From NCBI RefSeq assembly GCF_006575665.1, contig NZ_CP041253.1, forward strand, positions 4,067,001 through 4,131,000: DNA of 64,000 bases. The letters run 5' to 3'. The stretch is from Echinicola soli (GTDB taxonomy: Bacteria > Bacteroidota > Bacteroidia > Cytophagales > Cyclobacteriaceae). Both the position numbers and the translations under genes were made by a program. This document shows positions 18,101-27,100 of the stretch, one piece after another. The first letter of the stretch is position 1, and the number at the start of each line of letters is the position of its first letter. A model generated the notes under the pieces. The model did no database searches. It saw only the letters and a program-made list of their open reading frames with translations, and was not told where the DNA came from.

Positions 18101-21100
18101 GTCGGGCTGAACCTGCACCCTGTGGCAGACAATACCTGGGAGGAAACGGGGATCACCTGGAACAATGCACCTGCCGGGGGAGATGTGATCGCCACGGTGT
18201 CCGGTGAAAGCAAAGCTAAGCAAGAGGCGGCAGCATTTGATATTACCAGCCAGTTACAGAACTATCAGTCCGATGGGGAACCCGGCTATATTACCTTCAA
18301 GATCTCATCGGCTTCGGGCTCGGGGGTATATTTAGATTTTTATACCAGAAATAGTCCGGAAACGGAATATCATCCCAAGCTAGTTTATGAAGAGGGAGGG
18401 ACAACAGCTTCAACTTCTGAAATCGACATCATTCAAGAGCGCATTTATCAGGGTTTTATTTCTTCTCCAAGCGTTGAGTCTAACGACCAAAACGTAGCAA
18501 ATCTTATGGCCAGTCAGGAAGAAGACGGTTCCTGGTCTGATATTGATTATCAGTCGAATGCACAATCAATCTGGCCACCGGGCAACCATTTTTCCCGTCT
18601 TGAGGTCTATGCCAGATCGTATTCCAATCCTGCAAGTGATTATTACAACTCACCGGAACTGTTGTCAACGATTGAAACTACCATCACGTACTGGCTCGAA
18701 CTTGATCCCGAACCGAGCAGTACCAACTGGTTTTTTTACACCATTGGTGTCCCTAAGGATATTGGGAATACGCTTATAGCACTCCGGGAGGCCCCCAATG
18801 GCATTTCTACTGCGATGGAGAATGATTTAATTGCCGTGATGACCAAAGGACATCCTATTACGCATGGGTATATAACCGGCTCAGCGTCAAATACTACTGA
18901 TGTGGCTCAGCATCAAATCATGCGGGCCTGTCTAACGGATAATGCAGCACTGCTTTCGGAAGCTGTGGATGCCGTGACAGCCTGGATAAAAATAGATGTT
19001 GAGGCAGGTATACAGCCCGATAATTCCTTTAAGGCACATGGGCCCCAACTCTATACCTATGGTTATGGAACGGAGTTTATAAAAGGAATTGGAGTCATTG
19101 GGAATAGTGTAGTGGGCACTTCCTTTGCATTTCCTGCGGGAAAAATGGCTATTTTTTCTGATTTCATGCGTAAAGGTTTTATGGAGCCTGTGCGCGGGAG
19201 ATATGTGGATTTTAATGTGTTCGGACGTGGGATCAGCCGCCCAAACAATGCAAGAGCCCAGCCAAATATTATTGCCCCCATTTCACAGATTGACCTGCCG
19301 GAACACAAAAGCGAATACGAGGATGCAATAGCCCGGATGAAGGGGGAAAAGGATGCTTCCTATAATATAGTTCCTGAACATTACCACTATTGGACCACGG
19401 ATTATTCCCTTCATATCCGTCCGGAATATACCTTTGGCCTGCGTTCAGTATCCAGGCGCACGGCAAAGTCTGAGTCGGGCAACGGGGAAAATATTAAAGG
19501 AAATTTCATGACTGAAGGGGTGACCTACATCGGGGTGAGCGGTGATGAATACTACAATATCTATCCCACCTGGGACTGGAACAAGATCCCGGGAACAACT
19601 ACTCCTGAAATCACTTCTTTTCCCAGCAGGACCAGTTGGGGAAGTAATTTGGGTACTTCCTCCTTTGTGGGCGGGGTTTCCGACGGGGTGTACGGCGTGA
19701 GTGCCTATGCCATGGACGACTATGGTACCCGGGCAAAAAAATCATGGTTCTTCTTTGATGATGAAATCGTGTGCCTGGGCTCCGGTATTGAGGCAACGGC
19801 CGCTGAAGCAATCAACACCACGGTCAACCAGAGCCACCTGACCACGGACGTGAACGTGTCCACCACGGGAGGGGCATCTGTCCTCTCTTCGGGAATACGC
19901 AGCTACAACGGAGACCTGAAATGGGTGACGCAGGGAAATGTGGGGTACCTGTTCCCTTCCGGGGGTAATATCAACCTGTCGAACCAGACCCAGACCGGGA
20001 CATGGAAAAGCATCAATACCAATCAGTCTGATGCCGAAGTGAGCCACGAGGTGTTCAAACTGTGGTTCAACCACGGTGTTGCCCCCCAGGACGCTTCCTA
20101 TTCCTATGTAGTTTTACCGGGAAAAGGGACACCGGCAGCGATGCAAAGCTATGACCAAAGCCGTATCGATATATTGGTGAACAGTGACAGCGTCCAGGCG
20201 GTGCTGCACCGCACGCTGAACATCCTGCAGGTGGTGTTTTATAAAGCGGCCACCCTGAAGTACGGCGATGTGCTGCTGAAAGCTGACAGGGCGTGTACGG
20301 TGATGCTGACAGATCCCGGATCGGCAGAAGTGGCCGCATCCGTGGCAGATCCTGCCCAGACCCACAGCGAACTGAACCTGGTGTATAAGAACGGAGTTCT
20401 TGGGGAACCCCGTACACTGACCATGACCTTGCCTTCCGGCGATTATGCGGGGAGCACGGTTTCCGGGAAGATCAACAGTGCACTGCCTGTTTATGTACCG
20501 CCCGCTCCTCCGGTTATGAGCCTTGTGGCCATAGAAGATTCCTATGTCAGGGACGGGGTCCACAGTTCCAAAAATTTTGGAACAGAAACGGGTCTGGTGG
20601 TAAAGGACAACCCGAGCAGTTATCTTCGGGAATCCCTTTTGAAATTTGACCTTTCGGGGCTGCCTGTGCAGACCGACAGCGTTGTCCTGCGTCTTTATGT
20701 GAAGGGGGCCAATACCGATATTGAAAAAGGAGTCAGATGGAAGTTCTATAAGGTAGCCGATGACTGGGGCGAAACCACAGTTACCTATGACAACAGACCG
20801 GCAGCGACCGGGGATCCCATCGGTGAGGTATGGGGATCGTCTGCAGGGACCTATGTGACACTTAATGTGTCCGGGGCACTGCAGGACCACGGCACAGGCC
20901 AGCTGTCATTGCTTGTGGCAGCAGACCTTTCCTCATTTTCTTCCGGGGGTAATACGGGCTGGACAGACGCTACATTTGCTTCCCGCGAGAGTACAGCGGA
21001 GGAGACACGTCCGCAGCTTTTGGTATATGGTGATGCCCCTGAGGAAGCGGTTACCGGTTCTGTTGTCGCAGAGGCCGATGCGTTTGTGGACAAGAATAAC

Positions 21101-24100
21101 CCTGACACTAATTACGGGTCCAACAGTTATATGGCAGCCCAGCAGGACCGCAGGGATATATTTCTGCGGTTTGATATCAGCGACATTGATCCCGATAAGG
21201 TCACATCGGCCAAAATGCTTGTTTTTTTTCAGAATGACGAGACCTCCGTGGGGCTGAACCTGCACCCTGTGGCAGACAATACCTGGGGGGAGACTGGGAT
21301 CACCTGGAACAATGCACCTGCCGGGGGAGGTGTGATCGCCACGGTGTCCGGTGAAAGCAAAGCTAAGCAAGAGGCGGCAGCATTTGATATTACCAGCCAG
21401 TTACAGAACTATCAGTCCGATGGGGAACCCGGCTATATTACCTTCAAGATATCATCGGTTTCGTGGGCATATTTAGATTTTTATACCATAAACAGTCCGG
21501 AAACGGAATATCGTCCCAAGATCGTTTATGAAGAGGGGGACCCTTCGGGAACAACAGCTTCAAATTCTGAAATTGACATTATTGAAGAACGCTTTTACCA
21601 GAAATTCCTTTCCTCTGAAAGTGTGGGATCCAATGATCAGAAGGTAGTAGTTCTATCAGACAGTCAAAATGCAGACGGTTCCTGGCCTGATATCGATTAT
21701 CAATCACAGGATAATGTAATATGGCCTCCTGGAAGGCATTTTAAGATGCTTGAAGTTTATGTAAGGTCTTATACAAATCCTGAAAGTGCCTATTACCGCT
21801 CAGCGGAACTTCTTCAGAGGATAGAAACGACCATAACTTATTGGGTTGAGCTGAATCCTGAGCCAGAAAGTGTTAACTGGTATCATGGCACAATAGGACT
21901 TCCCAAGAGGATCGGACAAATTCTCATAGCTCTCAGACAAGTTCCAGAGACTATACCGGTTATGTTGGAAAATGAGTTGCTTGCCTGGATGACCAAAGGA
22001 CTGCCTATCACTCACCAATATATGGTTGGCTCAGCGTCAAACACTTCTGACGTAGCCCAGCATCAGATTATGCGGGCCTGTCTAACGGATGATCCGGTAC
22101 TTCTTTCGGAAACTGTTGATGTCGTGACAGCCTGGATTAAAATTGATATCAAGGCTGGTATTCAGCCTGATTATTCTTTTAAGGCACATGGTTCTCAGTT
22201 GTATATTTATGGTTACGGGTCGGAATTCATTAAAGGTATTGGACTGATTGGTAGTGTGATTTCCGGTACTTCCTATGCGTTTTCCGCCGAAAAAATGGCC
22301 ATCCTATCAAATTTTGTCCGCAAAGGCTTTATTAAGCCGCTTCGTGGTGGTTTTGCTGATCTTAACAATTTTGGACGTGGAATTACAAGGCCAAACAATG
22401 GGAAGGCTCCTAAAAGCCTTATAGGCACCATTTCAGTAATTGATCTTCCGGAACATAAAAGTGAATACGATGATGCGATCGCCCGTATGACTGGAGAAAA
22501 GGAGCCATCTTACAACCTTTCGCCTGAACATACCCATTATTGGACCACCGATTATTCATTGCACCTTAGACCAGAGTATACCTTTGGCCTCCGGTTAGTT
22601 TCAAACCGCACAATAAAGTCGGAAGGGAGCAGTACCGAAAATCTGAAAGGTCATTTTTTGGCAGAGGGTGTCACCTATATTGCTGTTGATGGGGATGAAT
22701 ACTACAATATCTATCCCACTTGGGACTGGAACAAGATCCCGGGAACAACTACCCCTGAAATCACTTCTTTTCCGACAAGGCCTTCATGGTGGAACGACAA
22801 AGGTGTAGCCTCCTTTGTTGGCGGGGTTTCCGACGGGGTGTACGGCGTGAGTGCCTATGCCATGGACGACTATGGTACCCGGGCAAAAAAATCATGGTTC
22901 TTCTTTGATGATGAAATCGTGTGCCTGGGCTCCGGTATTGAGGCAACGGCCGCTGAAGCAATCAACACCACGGTCAACCAGAGCCACCTGACCACGGACG
23001 TGAACGTGTCCACCACGGGAGGGGCATCTGTCCTCTCTTCGGGAATACGCAGCTACAACGGAGACCTGAAATGGGTGACGCAGGGAAATGTGGGGTACCT
23101 GTTCCCTTCCGGGGGTAATATCAACCTGTCGAACCAGACCCAGACCGGGACATGGAAAAGCATCAATACCAATCAGTCTGATGCCGAAGTGAGCCACGAG
23201 GTGTTCAAACTGTGGTTCAACCACGGTGTTGCCCCCCAGGACGCTTCCTATTCCTATGTAGTTTTACCGGGAAAAGGGACGCCGGCAGCGATGCAAAGCT
23301 ATGACCAAAGCCGTATCGATATATTGGTGAACAGTGACAGCGTCCAGGCGGTGCTGCACCGCACGCTGAACATCCTGCAGGTGGTGTTTTATAAAGCGGC
23401 CACCCTGAAGTACGGCGATGTGCTGCTGAAAGCTGACAGGGCGTGTACGGTGATGCTGACAGATCCCGGATCGGCAGAAGTGGCCGCATCCGTGGCAGAT
23501 CCTGCCCAGACCCACAGCGAACTGAACCTGGTGTATAAGAACGGAGTTCTTGGGGAACCCCGTACACTGACCATGACCTTGCCTTCCGGCGATTATGCGG
23601 GGAGCACGGTTTCCGGGAAGATCAACAGTACGCTGCCTGTTTATGTACCGCCTGCTCCTCCGATCATGAGCCTTGTGGCCATAGCCGATTCCTATGTCCG
23701 CGACGGAAGTCACAGTTCCAAAAATTACGGGACAGAAACGGGTCTAGTGGTAAAGGACAATCCCAGCAGTTATCTTCGGGAATCCCTGTTAAAATTTGAC
23801 CTTTCGGCGCTGCCTGTGCAGACCGACAGCGTTGTCCTGCGTCTTTATGTGAAGGAGACCAATGCCGATATTGAAAAAGGTGTCAAATGGAAGTTCTATA
23901 AGGTAGCCGATGACTGGGGCGAAACCACAGTTACCTATGACAACAGACCGGCAGCGACCGGGGATCCTATCGGTGAGGTACGGGGATCGTCTGCGGGGAC
24001 CTATGTGAAACTTAATGTGTCCGGGGCGCTACAGGACCACGGCACAGACCAACTGTCATTGCTTGTAGTAGCAGACCTTTCTTCATTTTCTTCCGGGGGT

Positions 24101-27100
24101 AATTCAAGCTGGACAGACGCTACATTTGGTTCCCGAGAGAGCACAGAGGAGGGGATCCGTCCACAGCTTTTGGTATATGGTGAGCTTCCACTGGCAATTA
24201 CAGGCCATAGTCAGACCAATGTAAGCTGCTCCGGAGGTGCAGATGGCTCGGCGACTATTTCCGTAGACGGTGGGAGTGGAAACTACACTTACCTGTGGTC
24301 ACCTTCAGGCGGAACAGGTGTAAAAGCTACAGGTTTGGCAGCGGGAGAATATACGGTGACAGTTACGGACTCTAATGGTCTTACGGTAACTCAATCGTTT
24401 GAGATAACCCAAGCTGAAACTTCAATGCATGTGCATCCGACACAGAATAATGTGAGCTGCAATGGTGGCTCGGACGGTTCGGCAACCGTATCGGTAACTG
24501 GCGGAAGTGAGGACTACACCTATTCCTGGTCTACCGGCGGAAGCGATGCAACGGCCACAGAATTGACAGCGGGGACCTATACCGTAACGGTAACCGACGG
24601 GTTTGGCTGTACAGTCACCAAATCCTTCGAAATCACCGAGCCTGAAGCCCTTGTCGCGACACTTTCTGCCCAGAACAGCGTTAGTTGCAATGGCGGATCA
24701 GACGGTTTGGCGACCGTATCGGTAACTGGCGGAAGCGGGGACTACACCTATTCCTGGTCTACCGGCGGAAGCGACGCAACGGCCACAGGGCTGACAGCGG
24801 GAACCTATACCGTGACGGTAACCGATGGGAATAATTGTACGGTAACTAAACCCGTCGAAATCACCGAAGCCGAAACTTCAATGCATGTGCATCCGACACA
24901 GAATAATGTGAGCTGCAATGGTGGCTCGGACGGTTCGGCAACCGTATCGGTAACTGGCGGAAGCGAGGACTACACCTATTCCTGGTCTACCGGCGGAAGC
25001 GGCGCAACGGCCACAGAACTGACAGCGGGGACCTATACCGTAACGGTAACCGACGGGTTTGGTTGTGCGGTAACCCAATCATTTGAAATCACCGAACCTG
25101 ATCCAATAGTATTCCATGGGAAGAGGTTGTCCAACGGAAAAGCGGGTAGAACATATGATGAGACTGTAAGTGCTTCAGGAAGCCAGGGAGAATTTACATA
25201 CTCTATCCAGAGCGGTAAACTGCCTGTAGGGTTAAACCTGTCTTCCACAGGCCACATCAGCGGAATCCCAGAAGAAGCGGGAGACTTCATCATTGAAATC
25301 AGCGTAGCAGACAAATGCTCATCAGAGCATGCAAGCTTCTCAATAGAAATTGCAAAACAAAATCAAAGCCTCACATTCAAACCTTTCCCTTCAGGTGTGA
25401 TGTACGGAGAGGGTTCTATCAATGTTGATGCAGGTGCAAGTTCAGGTCTTAAGGTGAAATATACATCATCAAATCCTTCAGTAGCCGTTATCAATGGGCA
25501 GCAAGTGGATATTGTTGGAGCTGGAACAGCGACCATTACTGCAGTACAGGAAGGTAACGATGAATTTGAATCGGCAAGTAAAGACCAAGAACTGACCGTT
25601 GGGTTACGTTCGATCAATGTGACCGTTGATAGAAAGCACAAAACTTATGGGGAACCCGATCCCGTCTTGACTTATACGGCAACGGGTTTTGCCAATGGAG
25701 AAGATGAATCTATTTTAAGAGGCTCATTGGACAGGGTTTCTGGAGAAGGCACAGGCACCTACGCTATCCGGCAAGGAACCCTGAGTGTAGGTTCCAATTA
25801 CACAATCAATTTTGAAGGAGCTGACTTTTCAATCAGCCCGGCAGCACTGAAGGTGAAGGCCGACAGCCATAGCAAGATATATGGCGAGGGTGATCCGGTG
25901 TTCACCGTTGGATATGAGGGCTTCGTAAACGGAGAGGACAAAACCGTCCTTGGTGGAAGCCTTTCGGTAAAACGGGCTGCTGGAGAAGATGCCGGATCAT
26001 ATGCGGTTACACCTTCTGGTTACACAGCCAAAAACTATACGATTGACTATGCGGACGGCAACCTGGAAATTGTACCGGCAGCACTGAAGGTGAAGGCCGA
26101 CAGCCATAGCAAAATATATGGCGAGGGTGATCCGATGTTCACCGTGGGATATGAGGGCTTCGTAAACGGAGAGGACAAAGCCGTCCTTGGTGGAAGCCTT
26201 TCGGTAAAACGGGCTGATGGAGAGGATGCCGGATCATATGCGGTTATACCTTCTGGTTACACAGCCGAAAACTATACGATCGACTATGCGGACGGCAACC
26301 TGGAAATTGTACCGGCAGCACTGAAGGTGAAGGCCGACAGCCATAGCAAAATATATGGCGAGGGTGATCCGATGTTCACCGTGGGATATGAGGGCTTCGT
26401 AAACGGAGAGGACAAAACCGTCCTTGGTGGAAGCCTTTCGGTAAAACGGGCTGATGGAGAGGATGCCGGATCATATGCGGTTATACCTTCTGGTTACACA
26501 GCCGAAAACTATACGATCGACTATGCGGACGGCAACCTGGAAATTGTACCGGCAGCACTGAAGGTGAAGGCCGACAGCCATAGCAAAATATATGGCGAGG
26601 GTGATCCGATGTTCACCGTGGGATATGAGGGCTTCGTAAACGGAGAGGACAAAACCGTCCTTGGTGGAAGCCTTTCGGTAAAACGGGCTGATGGAGAGGA
26701 TGCCGGATCATATGCGGTTACACCTTCTGGTTACACAGCCGAAAACTATACGATCGACTATGCGGACGGCAACCTGGAAATTGTACCGGCAGCACTGAAG
26801 GTGAAGGCCGACAGCCATAGCAAAATATATGGCGAGGGTGATCCGATGTTCACCGTGGGATATGAGGGCTTCGTAAACGGAGAGGACAAAACCGTCCTTG
26901 GTGGAAACCTTTCGGTAAAACGGGCTGCTGGAGAAGATGCCGGATCATATGCGGTTACACCTTCTGGTTACACAGCCGAAAACTATACGATCGACTATGC
27001 GGACGGCAACCTGGAAATTGTACCGGCAGCACTGAAGGTGAAGGCCGACAGCCATAGCAAGATATATGGCGAGGGTGATCCGATGCTGACATACAAAGCT

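Noticed and set aside
16595..24000. Long antisense open frames opposite the PL8 modules (up to 258 codons)
   Set aside because: They recur at the same place in each module as mirror images of the GC-rich coding strand and have no signal peptide or known motif.
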